From Corythucha ciliata (taxonomy: Eukaryota > Arthropoda > Insecta > Hemiptera > Tingidae), in assembly GCA_038030265.1 (NCBI GenBank), contig CM075942.1, positions 43,366,751 through 43,430,750 of the forward strand: a DNA stretch of 64,000 bases, given 5' to 3'. A program made the translations under genes and the position numbers. The notes beneath the pieces are model-generated. The model did no database searches. It was not told where the DNA came from and saw only the letters and a list, made by a program, of their open reading frames with translations. The stretch's first letter is position 1. Every line of letters starts with the position of its first letter. Positions 12,496 to 24,649 of this stretch are shown piece after piece.

Positions 12496-14030
12496 GGTTT
12501 GTAATAGAAAAGGAAAACTCGAGACAAAGCCGCGTATGTGCTGCGGATTGTGGTATTTGCGAGAAGGATTCATTGAACTCAACACGAAGTATCTCTCGAA
12601 CTGGTTCATAAACAGCTCGTCACAGAGGGATGAAATAGGACAACCGCCGCGACGCGAGACTCGTGCGGCCCAAGTCGCTTGCTTGATGAATTCCTAAAGC
12701 ACGACTACAGCCGCAGTGACATACGAACCTCACGGGTGGGGGATCGTTTTTTGACAGCGTATTCTCTATTTGAGGATGAAGATGGAGAATAATTATTATG
12801 GTCCAGTGTCAAAAACATAAACCCAATCATTTGTACGACATCAGAAGCGAAGGAGGCATCAAAACAATTTTCTTTCAGAGATATTTTTACAGATGAACAT
12901 GAATCTATGTTCGTCTACGTTCGTATGTTCGTATATAAATCACTTCATGTTATGAAGTGACACGGGCCGTCAGCTCTGCCGGAAAACTAGTAAACTGCGA
13001 AAAACTCTTTCAAGCCGCAACGACTGCTGCGAAGGAGAGTGGATTCGGCCTTCTTTAAGCGCATAAATGGCGGATGCGGTCACGAGGCGGAGGTTCTGGT
13101 GCTGCGCTCGTCAGGGGAGGCTCCTTAATGCATTGGAGAATCTATTTATTTACAGAGAGCTAAAGAGCTCGACATTATGCCTGAACGAAAGATTCGAGTG
13201 TTCCCCCTCTCCAATGTTGTCCGTTTTGGATGATTTGCCTCGTGGAAGAAATAAAAGACTGTCATTGCAGTCGATTTTGTAGGTGTGTCCCAGCGGGAGA
13301 GTTTACCTACCCCTTAATTGTTTTCAAATTTTTAATGTATTAACGCCCTATAGGTATTTATTTATTCATTTTTATTTGTATTTTATTTTATTTTTTGTTG
13401 CACGAAATTTATTTATCAGCTACCATTATCTTGTTTGTAATTTTTAAGAGTTTACATCACAGGGGAGTGTGCCCTATATCCGCCGGATATACAGGTATTT
13501 GTTAATAGCTGGTATTGTTTCTAAATGAATTAGTCGGACTTGTGCATTTCAGTTGAGAATGGTCTCTCAACTCCCATGGTTTATTGAATTCGGGATTTTT
13601 CATGTTCCTTTTAAATCCGTCTACATAGGTACTATAAAAATGTAGAAAATCGGAATAAGGTCCAGCGAGCACGAGTTTAATCCATTTGTTTGATAGGGGT
13701 GCGTTTCTTTGGGAGTGTGGTGTATTCACTTCAATTTCATTTAAAATCGACCGCAAAAAGTTTAGTATAGAAATACGAGCCTCTGGCGACCGAGATTTAG
13801 GCGATTGTTACGAGTACTCCTCCACGCTGATCAATTTTAATGTGCGCCGGCATCCCTTTACGGGCATTTGAGGTCTCGTAGAGGTCATCCCACAGCATTG
13901 GAGACGGAAACAGCCGATGAGAAAGTTGATTCTACCTCAGAGAAAAATCTATAATAATTCTCCGGTCATGTAGGTCTACCGCACTATCGCTTGGCTCACG
14001 TGGAGTCTGAACTAAGCTCCCCGGGGTTTT
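12496..14030. other. No gene recognised; CpG-rich patch at 12640-13110
   Basis: The patch is clearly richer in CG dinucleotides than its surroundings. It contains a 71-codon frame at 13067-13282 (starting MADAVTRRRFWCC) with no recognisable domain or splice partner. It could be a promoter-proximal relic or an old GC-rich repeat. From 13300 to 13440 the sequence is T-rich low complexity. Confidence 0.25.
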
Positions 14031-14670
14031 CAGTCCGATACAACCCAAGTAAAAAAATAATATTGGTAAAATATTGTAAAATTTCACTTTCGAGTATTTT
14101 TCAAATTTTTGCTTAATATTTGCAAGACTCTGCATCAAAGTTTCACCAATATTTCTAGCAGACACTTTTTCTCGAATTTGTAATATTGAAGCAACATTAG
14201 TGAGTTTTAGCACTCTCCCGTTAAATACTCCGGAAACTTTATTTTTCAAATTTCAACCAATCAGATGTTTCGTAACCAAGCAAAGACTGATTTATCGTTT
14301 GCGTTAGTGTTAGCGGTGGTGTTGCTAAAAGTCTCTATTAACTCATGTTTTGCCAATATTGTGAAATTCCACTTTTCAAGTGTCTCCTCCTTGAGTGAGG
14401 AGACAAGTTTCCTTGTGGTACCTGTCCATCAACAGGATTATTTGGAAGTGTGTGTTTATTGACATGTGACGGGGAAATTTGTTTTAGAACAACGGATGCC
14501 TTGAAAATGGGGTGCACTTACCCCGAAACTAGTCGGCATATTTAAAAAATATAATAAAAGAATGTTATACTCAAATAATTAATCAATTACCTAAATAATT
14601 TAACATTCACGATATAATCGAAAAATACTGCATCAAGGTTTCAACAATATTTTTAGTAGCCACTTTTAGT
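14031..14670. repeat. Direct repeat pair ~500 bp apart
   Basis: CATCAAAGTTTCACCAATAT (near 14131) recurs as CATCAAGGTTTCAACAATAT (near 14631), each followed by a related ACACTTTT/CCACTTTT segment. Flanking sequence is AT-rich and unassigned. Confidence 0.45.
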
Positions 14671-15901
14671 AATACCCGTTCATGTCGAGCGCTTTGACTC
14701 CGAGTTGGGTTCGAGCAATACGATATGCCCGGTTATGTTATAGTGGATGATTTCATCACCAAGCTAATTCATAGAGACTGCATTTGCACGTACGTTGCTC
14801 GGCCGATATTTGAGTAAATATTTTAAACTTTAAAATTTAAAATATTTTAAACTTTAAAAATGCAATTGTGGTATTTACAGATAAGCAACAATCTATATAG
14901 ACACCAATTAAGCTCATTAGGCAATTAATAGGACGGGTAACCCATTAAGTGGAAAAAGGAAACGTTGACTAAGAAAACACGAAGAGACTGGAATCATAAA
15001 AATAACTCGTCTCTTCTTCACGTCTTGTGTGTTTATATTGGGGACAACTCGTGAAAGAGAGAACTGAGAAGTGTGACTGAGAAATAGAATGGTAAAGGGG
15101 GAGATTTTGCTATTCAAATGGGCTGCCGCTCGTCTGCTTTCGTGACGCTGAAAATTCATATCCTCCCAACAACACTCTCCGTATTCAAAATGCTCTGACA
15201 TGGCAGGTTGAACAGGGCCTGTTCTCCACATATAGGGCGATATGACTTACCGAAATGGTCACAACGAATAGCATTTATTTACCTTTAGAAACGTTCTATT
15301 TATTATATATTCAGTAGTATTATTCTCAAAGGGTTTTAAATTCTTTTTTTAAACTTAATTCTTCGCGATTTACAATTAAATATTTAACAGTTCCATGAGC
15401 TATTGGCTTTAAATGTCGTGAACCACACTGTCGCAAGATAATTATAAAGCGAGAACTAATGCTCAATTTATTCACGGGTTTCACTGCAGAGTTTGCAGTT
15501 TGACGGTTATTACGAAGACCCAAGAAGAATTGCTTGATTCGGAGAACTTTTAATAAAAACAAAGCAAAACAAACGCCACCACTACTCAATCAATTCTGAA
15601 CAAGTGAGCAGGGACAGCGAAGGAATTATCATCGAGGACTTTGATTGCAACACAATGAAAAAATCGTTCGTAAGAAGATTAATGAATGCTAAACTCAACA
15701 CTCAATGAGAAATTAGTGAAATGTTTCAGCCTTTCATGAATTACAAACCAAGCAACCTGCAGTATCTTGGTATGTACAAAAATTATACCTATACCAACTT
15801 TCAAGAAATGTATAGTTTTCTTTCTTCTTCAAGAAATCATTATTTGATCTCTTTGAATTCCCATCAAGCATACCAAAAATACACTAATACTTATTACTAA
15901 T
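14671..15901. other. No gene recognised
   Basis: Frames at 14917-15231 and 15326-15589 (minus) have no identifiable domain. The rest is AT-rich. Confidence 0.3.
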
Positions 15902-15904
15902 TAA

Positions 15905-16054
15905 AGGCCTCGCCACACCGAACGCGAACTGCCGCGCGGACTGTTCCGCTCGCGGAAAAACTATGGTAAAGGGGTATACCTCACCCACGTTGTCATGGTT
16001 TTTTAGCGAGCGGGCCAGTCCGCGCGGCAGTTCGCGTTCGGTGTGGCGAGGCCT
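15905..16054. mobile_element. 150 bp GC-rich hairpin MITE with TAA flanks
   Basis: The ends AGGCCTCGCCACACCGAACG and its exact complement run for over 40 bp of near-perfect pairing, including GCCGCGCGGACTG. TAA stands on both sides (15902-15904 and 16055-16057). The arms are almost identical, so it is young. It is far more GC-rich than the surrounding DNA. Tourist/Harbinger-type by flank and end sequence. Confidence 0.85.
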
Positions 16055-16235
16055 TAAGTACACAAATTTTTACGCTTCGTGGTAGTGGCCTCAAACTAAA
16101 GGTTTGTGAGGCCCTACATCCTGAAACATCAACAGGTTATAGACCTACAGAGCTGCGGTTGAACCGCAGTCGTATATTGATCAATAATATTTGTCCAAGC
16201 TGATTTGTATACAGAGTACGAAAAACACATGCATG

Positions 16236-16460
16236 TAATAGGGGTAGTAGGGTTATTCATGAAAAATGTTAAACCTTGTAATTGTTATATGCTAAATTCC
16301 GAACTGGGTGTAGCCAATAGAAACGGAGAAATTGAACAGATAGTTATTTCGTATTACAATTTGTCCAATTTCTCCGTTTCTATGGACTACATCCATATGT
16401 TCGGAATTTAGCATATAACAAATACAAGGTTTAACATTTTTCATGAATACCCCTAATATT
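16236..16460. mobile_element. ~225 bp hairpin MITE
   Basis: The left arm (AATAGGGGTA, TTCATGAAAAATGTTAAACC, TAGAAACGGAGAAATTG) and its inverted right arm cover almost the whole element, with a short AT-rich loop near 16340-16365. Ends are AGGGGTA and TACCCCT. The frame at 16205-16411 lies across the arms and is not a gene. Confidence 0.8.
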
Positions 16461-16855
16461 TCCGACTTTGTCCCCTTTTGTGAGTGCTAAGTCTGATCTT
16501 TCTGTAGTAAATCGGAATTTGTGTCGAAAGGCTGGGCAACGCCAGCATTGTATGTACAGAAATAACTGCTGGGCAATACCGGGCAATTTCCCCGTGAAAT
16601 TTCGGGTTTTGGTCGTAACCAGTGGTATACAGTTTTTTGTGTTGGACTCTACAATTTTTTTGTGAGCTCCTACAGATTTTTCGTTTTCCCCACCAATAAA
16701 AATAAAATTCCCAATAACTCGTTATTCGAAAACTTGTCGAATGTTACACTCTGGGTTGAAATGAGAGGGATTTTAGAGTTACACACTCTCGTAAACCTTA
16801 CACGTTTATGAATTTCCAACTTAGTCTTTCACGCGTGGTGTGTTATAGCTAATTT

Positions 16856-16995
16856 GTCTGTTCCAGCAAGGTGTTTGGAACATGTTCGGAGCATAGTCGC
16901 CATGGGGCCAGCTAATCAAGTTCAAGTTGATTACATTTTATTGGCTAGTGCCGTGGCAACTCCTAACATGTTCCAAGCACCTTGCTTGAACAGAC
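16856..16995. mobile_element. 140 bp hairpin MITE with GTCTGTTC ends
   Basis: GTCTGTTCCAGCAAGGTG at the left faces CACCTTGCTTGAACAGAC at the right. A further paired block, GGAACATGTT, lies inside. No clear target-site duplication was seen, so the superfamily is unassigned. Confidence 0.8.
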
Positions 16996-17179
16996 CTATT
17001 GTGTAGTCGACTTCATTTCATTCTATGGACAGAAAGGTTAGCAACTTTTCCCAATTCCGTGATGAGCTCTCGAGCTCATCACAACTATGAACACGACAGG
17101 GGGGGGGGGATCACGCGTTACATCAATCTTACGGCGCTCTAGGGGCCAGCTTAACAGGGGTCAGCGGCCACTACATAAA

Positions 17180-17860
17180 ATGGCCCGAAACTTGTCATAT
17201 CTCCGACATTAAGACCCTATCCTAAACTTGCAATTTCACTGAAATTAAGACCTGAAACTGTCCATTTTGTGGGCAATCAGTCAGGAAACTTCCAAATCTG
17301 TGGGCATTCGTCAGGTATTGAGCGCTATTTGGGCCGACTAGTCTGACTGAGTTCCACGGTCACAAAAAAGGCCAGGAAGCTTACAATTTTACTTATATTG
17401 AAAATTAAGGCCCTAAACTGCTTAATTGACTGAAATTAATAAGGACCGTATTTATGTCCTTGAAGCTTCCTTGAGTCAAGGAACCATTGAGAAATGGTTT
17501 TATCAAAAAAAAAAATCTGTTCTAACGGAATTTCAAGGGTTCCTTAACGTCAAGAAACGTTCATAAATATGGGCATATACGTCCATAAACTGTCCACTTC
17601 GCGGGTACTCAATCAGGAATCCACTCATATTTAGCTTCTAATTATGTAGGTAAATTCGCAGTTGTTCATCAAGCTTTGGACGCTGTCGGGACCGGCTGGA
17701 CAGGGGGCCGCGGACACAGAAAATCGGAATGAAATTAGGATCTGTAACTTGCAATTTCGCGGAATCTTCAGCCAAGAAACATCCTCTTTAGCATTTAGCG
17801 GATACTTAGCTCTAGAATGTTGGAATTTTGCGAGAATTCGTCAGACTGGGCGCAGACGAG
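17180..17860. repeat. Degenerate ~30 bp minisatellite, family B
   Basis: Loose tandem units of the form GAAACTTGCAATTTCRCGAA followed by an AATTAAGACCT-like part, with spacers. The same unit reappears inside RSPRY1 intron 1 at 55.6-56.2 kb. Conservation between units is low, so the array is old. Confidence 0.6.
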
Positions 17861-17890
17861 CCCGGCTAGCCCAGTCTCGGTTAACGGAAC

Positions 17891-19553
17891 CTATACAGGG
17901 TGGTCGGTTTTGAGTAGCAAAAAAAAAATTGGGTAATAGTACACCAAAAATGGGATAAAAAAGTCCTATTCGGATAGTGGCCTATCTCTTTCTGTTTTCG
18001 AGTAATATTTTTTTTAGTGATTTTTAGGTGCAACTGTATTTTTCAACGAAAACCTGCTATTTCTCAGCTTCTACTTCACTTTTTTTCAAAAGTAATGGCA
18101 GTTTCGTAATCTACGGAAAATTTTCTATGGGATGAAATCAATATTCAAAATCGTCAAAAGCGCCTAAAAACGTAACATTTTCGTTGCGTCAATGCAAAAA
18201 AACAAAAATTTGAATCCAAACAACAATTTACTGTGTCGCCAAAAATTGCTTCACACGTTGTCAAGCGTCATAAAAACTTCTACGTTTTCCCAGCTTTCCA
18301 ACGGTGTACTCAAAAGTGGAATTATCTCCCTCCTTTGACAATACAATTCGAAAAGAAGCGAAAAAGTCATACATTTTGGGCTAAAAATGTGAATAATAAC
18401 AGGTGCCAAAATTCATTTGTTTTGCTCTCTTTCTTGAGAAATCCAAGCTCTGTCACAGGAAAAATTAAAATAACATTGCATTTGAAGAATAAACAACAAA
18501 TAAAAAATTAATAAAATGGACGAAGAAGTTGCGAATTTAGGACGTCTGCTGGTTTTTTATTTAAACAGCTGCTCGAAGTGCGCGCCTCCATTCCTGATGC
18601 ACTCTCGTGCTCGTTTTCTCATTTCTCGTACCGTCTCATTTCTCGTGCCCGTCATTATTCATATTTTTAGCCCAAAATGTATGACTTTTTCGCTAATTAA
18701 ATAAAAAACCAGCAGGTGCCCTAAAAGCGCACACCTCTTTGTCATTTTTATAATTTTTGTGTGACAGGATTTTTCTGTCACAGATTCAAAATGTTACTGT
18801 TACTCTCTTGTCACTGCTACATTTACCTGCTACTTTTGTCACTGGTATCGGAATTCTCAATCTATGTGATGTGGACTGTGGAGTGAATTGAGTGAAGGGG
18901 AAGGGCAGGCATTATGCTCCCAAAATCTCAACCGATGTATCGAAAACTCTTAATCGTTATTAGCTGCAAAATATCAATTTTTACTATGCCGGAGCTTGTA
19001 TTTCTCAAGAAAGAGAGCAAAACAAATAAATTTTGGCACCTGTTATTATTCACATTTTTAGCCCAAAATGTAAGAATTTTTCGCTTCTTTTCGAATTTTA
19101 TTGTCAAAGGTGGGAGATAATTCCACTTTCGAGTACACCATTGGAAAGCTGGGAAACCGCAAAAGTTTTTACGACGCTTGACAACGTGTGAAGCGATTTT
19201 TGGCGACACAGTAAATTGTTATTTGAAGTCAAATTTTTGTTTTTTTGCATTGACGCAACGAAAACGTTACATTTTTGGGCGCTTTTGACGATTTAGAATA
19301 TTGATTTTGCATTCATCCCATAGAACATTTTCCATAGATTACGAAACTGCCATTACTTTTGAAAAAAAGTGAAGTAGAAGCTGAGAAATAGCAGTTTTTC
19401 GTTGAAAAATACAGTTGCGCCTAAAAATCACTTTAAAAAATATTACTCGAAAACAAAAAGAGATAGGCCACTATCCGAATAGGACTTAACCCATTTTTTG
19501 TGTACTGTTACCCAATTTTTTTTTTGCTACTCAAAACCGACCACCCTGTATAG
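17891..19553. mobile_element. 1.66 kb fold-back element with CTATACAGGGTGGTCGG ends
   Basis: Starts CTATACAGGGTGGTCGG and ends with its exact complement. The arms run about 17891-18490 and 18940-19553, roughly 85-90% alike. Each arm contains a 92-93 codon frame starting MSPKIASHVVKR (18233 plus; 19209 minus). A smaller hairpin (CTGCTGGTTTTTTATTTA and its complement, 18547-18716) sits in the loop. There is no transposase. Confidence 0.85.
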
Positions 19554-19649
19554 CTAATTTGTGGATATTTAGTCCAGACACTTTTAATTTCATGAAAGGC
19601 TTGCCCGGAACCCACGACGCCTAAGAAAAGAAAATTCCGAAACATTCAA

Positions 19650-20640
19650 TTTCACCGAAAACAGAAACTCGCAATATCACGAACCATGAAGTGACTTTGC
19701 AAACAATAACCATCTGTTTTTCGGGTGGAATATGCATATTTTTGTTTGTTTTTAAGTGCAAAATGGTTAGTTTTATTGCTAATCAGCATAAATGCAGCAT
19801 GAGCATGTGAACCTAGCGGAACACATATCACGAAACAAGACAAAATTGGCCCCATTCGATCGTTTGTTGTTTGTTTAAGTTTGTTTAGTCCAATTTTTCG
19901 TTTGTTTGACTTGTATTTGCAAATACATATTTGCAATACATATGTATTATATATTTTTGACAAACAAAATGTGTGCCGCCAACTTCACGCAACGGCACAC
20001 ATTAACCAAATCGTTTGTTCAGTAGCGTATTCAGACACAAAATCTTTTGTGAACGTTTGTTTAGCCCGAATATTGGTTTGTTTAGCTCTGCCTGCGCAAA
20101 ATATTAATTTCACAAAAAGACAAAATGTGTGCCACCAACTTCCATGAACAAAATCATTTGTCTAACGGCATATTGAGGAACATTTACGTTTGTTTAGGCC
20201 GACGCCGAATGTTCGTTTGTTCAGCTTTCCCGACAACTCTGGTCGTCACGAACAATAATTGAGTTAAGATGAGTTAACACCGCCGAAGCGTCCAGCTAAA
20301 CTTTTCTCTGGACATAAGTGTAAAGTGTCACACATAAATTTATTGACTGTATAAAATCTGATAAACAATTTCTGGAAGTTTGTGTTTACATCAAGGAAAT
20401 TTATGTCTGACACTAAATTTCAAGCAATAAGTGTCGCGGGACACACTTCGGTGTAATTCGTGTAACTTCGGTTCTATCAACACGATAAATGAGTCGAAAC
20501 GTTTGTTTAGCAGCGTACAACGAGAGTGGTCGGGGATACTAATAGAACGAAAATTTTGGCTAAACAAGTGTGAACAAATGAAAATGTGTCTGAATATATG
20601 GCGCTAAGGGTTAGGTCGACAATATGTCCGTTTAAGCGTT
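19650..20640. repeat. Degenerate repeats built on GTTTGTTTAG and ACAAAATGTGTGCC
   Basis: Irregular units such as GTTTGTTTAGCCCGAATATT and CAAAATGTGTGCCACCAACT recur between about 19860 and 20230, and inverted at 21110-21330. Bases 20305-20470 are a diverged relative of the MITE at 24037-24189, sharing CAAGCAATAAGTGTC and a TTGACTGTA segment. Confidence 0.5.
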
Positions 20641-20645
20641 GCTAA

Positions 20646-21002
20646 AGGAGCCCATAGACGGTCAGTCTGATTGATCAAAATATTGAACAAACAGATTGAA
20701 GTGAGCTTCAATCATTTCTTCAGTTGTTTGAACAAAACCCTTCCCAGTACCAATGTCTCTCGCGGTGTTGTGCTGAGTGCAATGAGTTCAAACCAGGATT
20801 TGTCCGTGCTTTTTTTGTTGACTGCGGCTGCACTCCAACTAAAGAGAAAAAAGACGAGGAAGATGAGGAAAAGGCGGTGGTCATTCAATCTTCTTCAGTC
20901 ATTGACTCAATCGTAAAACACGCTTCTAGACGGTCAATCATGGCTGTCACAGTCGATTGATCCACCACGTTTGATCAAAAAACTGATCGTCTAGGGGCTC
21001 CT
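20646..21002. mobile_element. 357 bp MITE with TAA flanks
   Basis: The ends AGGAGCCCATAGACGGTCAG and CTGATCGTCTAGGGGCTCCT are imperfect inverted repeats. TAA lies on both sides (20643-20645 and 21003-21005). The two overlapping frames inside are not conserved genes. Confidence 0.75.
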
Positions 21003-21004
21003 TA

Positions 21005-21330
21005 AGGGTTTAAACGATTTTGTATTCAAAATGCAAATTTCTGATTGGGGTGTAAGCACCTGAGCTCAGCTTAGTTTTAAACGGAACTTTAAACCCATGT
21101 GGTCGACCCGGGCCTAAAATAAATAAATGGTTTGGTTCCTGTGTGCCGTTGCGTAAAGTTGGCGGCGCACATCTGGTCCTTGTTTTGAACAAATATTTTG
21201 CAGGGCTAAACAAACGAAAATGTGAATTGGTGGCACATATTTTGTTTTTAAAAAATATGTATATTGCAATACTAAAGAAACGAAAAGGGCTAAACAAACG
21301 AATAAGGGGGCCAATTTCATGATATTTCGT
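21005..21330. repeat. Repeat shared with 59.65-59.76 kb, then inverted GTTTGTTTAG units
   Basis: The stretch ending CATGTGGTCGACCCGGGCCT (near 21098-21117) has a close match at about 59740-59758 with parallel upstream sequence. After it come units such as GGGCTAAACAAACGAAAATG, the reverse of those at 19.9-20.2 kb. Confidence 0.5.
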
Positions 21331-21539
21331 GAATGTGTTCCACCATGTTTCGAACAAAGACAAGTTGAAGAAGAGTGGGCAGCTGCCCACCCAACAGTTC
21401 AAGTTGCATGAAATTTTCATTCAATAATAGCCGTAGATCCGTCCCAAGTAATTTAACACTTTAATAGTACATGCTTCTCAGAAATGTTTTCGTTGTATTG
21501 GGTAAGAAAGACCTTTCACGTGACAGAATTGTGGCAGAG

Positions 21540-22290
21540 ATAGGATTAGATTTGTTCACCACTGCAAATATTTAGGTATCATCTTTGATCAGAAACTGAA
21601 GTTCGACAAACATATTTTTAACTTGAATAGAGTCAGTAAATTATATTGTAAATTTTTAGTTATTAAGGACCTTCTTAAAGCTAAATTACTCAAAAATGTT
21701 TATTTCGCCGTCTGCCAATCGATCTTAAATTATGGTATTATTGTGTGGGGCAATATAGTTATAAGTGTATGTATTTAATTAACAGACTTTTGTTGACTTT
21801 TGTGTAGAAAAAAGCGATCAAAGTTTGTTTGTGGAAACCCAATGTGTATCCTTCGGAGTAGTTATTTAGTGATTTTCATGTTTTTCCATTAATGACTTAT
21901 TTGGTTATTACGTGTAATGTCTGTTCGTACAATCTTCTTTAAACTGAATTATTTTCGAAAATGTCATACCCATTTGTACCAGACTACGCTTTATGAATTC
22001 ACGAATTTATTAATACCGAAGTGCAATACTCATAATTATTCCAAACAGCATGCGAGTGTTTTTGCTCTAAAAGTGGCACTAGTAAACCAATTCAATTATT
22101 GTGATTTTAACTAATCTAGTATTTTCAAAGATTTATCTTTAAACTTATTCAAAATAAGTATTTATAATCTTTATAAGTTACCAGAAAAGTGTTTTTAATA
22201 GTTTGGTACTAATACAGATTTGACCAAGTTTATTTACAAGGAGTTTTGTTGTTGTTTTTATGAATAAATAATATAAATCAATAATAAAAT
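21540..22290 (+). pseudogene. LINE reverse-transcriptase C-terminal fragment (CR1/L2/Jockey-type)
   Basis: The plus strand reads CKYLGIIFDQKLKF (near 21565), then KHIFNLNRVSKLYCKFLV, then YFAVCQSILNYGIIVWGN (near 21704-21757). This is the usual order after the reverse-transcriptase core in CR1/Jockey-like LINEs. After a frameshift, a KKAIKVCLWKPN segment and a PLMTYLVITCNV segment follow. The catalytic core and 5' part are absent. The end is AT-rich with AATAAA-like words near 22265. A dead, 5'-truncated copy. Confidence 0.65.
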
Positions 22291-24030
22291 AAATATGCAT
22301 TGCCCGCGGTCTGAACATTATTATATGTTCGTGTGTGTGATAAACAGTTCAGCGAATCAGTTAACGACAAGGTCAAGTCCACCGGTATAAATGAATACAT
22401 ATATTCATAAGCCCCCCCCCCTTCGCCACCCACAATAAACAATTTATATTAAATGGTATTTTCTGGACCTGATGGAAGTGTCGGATAATTCTTTCGATGC
22501 TCTTTTCAGGTGAAAATCACAATAATTTGCGGTACAGAGCAAAGAAAGTGTACTGACACTTTTTGTGCTATTTTTAAACCCCATGATTAAACCGTTCGAG
22601 TAATTAACAAATGACGCACTTTTCATATACAGGCGTTCCATTGTTTGAATTTGAACGTGACGCACTGGATACGTTTTAATAGAGACAGTTTCGTAAGGTG
22701 TTTATAATCGTTTAGCGTCATGACCGATGGAGTTTTTCCCAATTACACCGTGCATGAAATTATTGAAAATTTCTGGGAGGAAAAAAGTATTCGTGTCAAT
22801 TCGTGGGTCACGCACTCTCTTCATGTCAACTCATGATCCTCTTGTTTGCTTCTTGTTTAATTTGCTCGTGGCAAATATTCCGGGCTGGTTTTCAGTCAAC
22901 TTGTGAGCTCGAAAAAGTGTTTGAAGGTGGGAGGGGGGCTCAATATCGCTTAGGACAACGAACCGAATTTCGTACATTTTTTTTCTTTTAAAACAAAGGC
23001 GGGGAATTGGGTTTGGGGTAAGTTATCCGCCGGTTGACTTTTGACTATCATTTACGTATAGTGATGACTTGAGCCGTATATCGTTATGGAATGAAGGCAG
23101 GACTTTTTTATATAATTACGGACAGGAAACCTTCGAAGTTGTTCAGAATCGAAGTGACTTAAAATGCATACGGACGTTTGACACCATTAAAACTCTCCGT
23201 GAACTGGTGGCTATAATGTTGCTTACTTAAGTCTAGTTTTTGCCCCCACCCCAAGCAAACAACATAACCTGAAAAACTCCAATTGTTTCTCCTCTGCGTA
23301 TTCTTCTGTTTTAACAAAATGTGATAGTAATTGTGGTAAATGAATGCATTCGGAGTTGAAGGGCATACATCAAGTTCAGGGGGAAGGGTGAGTTTCAGTC
23401 CTACAACAACAAAAAATAAATAAGTAAAATAACAAAAAATTAGATAAAATAAACTCTCCTTATTCATATTGTTTGGAATTTCCGTGTCGAATATGTTTTC
23501 GGGGCTCCTCCTCACCCCCGTGACACACTTCGCCCACCCAAACGTCGCTCCTGCTGGAGGCCTGTTATATGGCGAACCCAGTACTCTGAATCGCATTAAT
23601 GTAATGAGACGAATTGAATACATCCAATTTGTAGCCCTAGGAGGTGGTTTTATGAAATCAAAGGAGGTAGAAAGGAGGAAAATTGATTACTTCGAGTGAA
23701 GAAGCTGCGGCCAACCCAAGCTATTGCCATATATTTTCTTCTTTACTTTTCCTGTTTTTGCCTGAAAACAGATTTCGGTTTTCCAAGGCGGAGGTTTCCA
23801 TTGATTTCCATCGGTCGACTTGTATTCATCGATCTGCAAATACACTGTTAAACATTTTCTCGTCCTTCAATCCTTGTTAAACCGATTTAGATCGCAAGCT
23901 TCCTGGAAACTCAATGGTACAGGTGGGTTCATTTAGTCGATTGCGTATATGCAAGGTGTTTGTGGATAAGTGAATCAAAATCAAAATAAGTTCTACATTA
24001 TACTCATAGGAATTGTCATATGAGCAGAGT
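22291..24030. other. No gene recognised
   Basis: Contains a C10 run at 22412-22421. Overlapping frames at 23159-23623 (minus) and 23469-23699 (plus) have no domain I can identify. Confidence 0.3.
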
Positions 24031-24036
24031 CGCTTA

Positions 24037-24189
24037 AGGTGCGTTTACACTGAAGTGTCCCGCGACACTTATGTCTCGACATAAATGTAAAGCGTCAGAC
24101 ATAAATTTTTTGACTGTACAAATTCTGATAAAAATTTCTGGAAATTTCAAGCAATAAGTGTCACGGGACGCTTTGGTTTAAACGCACCT
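24037..24189. mobile_element. 153 bp MITE with TTA flanks
   Basis: TTA|AGGTGCGTTTACAC on the left and GTTTAAACGCACCT|TTA on the right (flanks at 24034-24036 and 24190-24192). Inside, TCCCGCGACACTTATG faces CAATAAGTGTCACGGGA. Harbinger-type flank. Confidence 0.8.
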
Positions 24190-24649
24190 TTACGCTTCGT
24201 TTCTGAATTTTTTCTTTCTTATGGGCTTGACGGCCCCACGCTCGTCAATAATTTGGAATTTAATTTTGAAGACAAGTTTGCGGCCCTCTATATTCATATG
24301 GCGATTTCGATCCTTTATCTGAATAACCCACTATACTTACGCATCCGATTGTGAGCATAGCAAAAGCGAACGTGAGGGCGAACCATTTTCAAACTTCATA
24401 AAAGCAGTCAGTTCCTCGGGGTTATAATATTTCAGTTCTGCTACTTAACAACTCATGAAATAGTACAGTCAAAAAACGTTTTAAAAAGCCTCCTATCGGG
24501 CAAAACTCGTCCACCTCTGAAACTTGGCTCAAAAATCCTTTAGTATACTAGAATACGAGATCCGATGAGTCCCAAGTTGTGGGGGGGGAGAAACCATGAT
24601 TGCGGAGTGGGAGAAAGTTTGGAAAATTCCTTAAATTTGAGATTTTAGA

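Noticed and set aside
18233..19209. Two similar 92-93 codon frames (MSPKIASHVVKR...) on opposite strands as a conserved gene pair
   Set aside because: They are the two arms of one fold-back element. Most differences between them change the amino acid, so there is no sign of protein-level selection.
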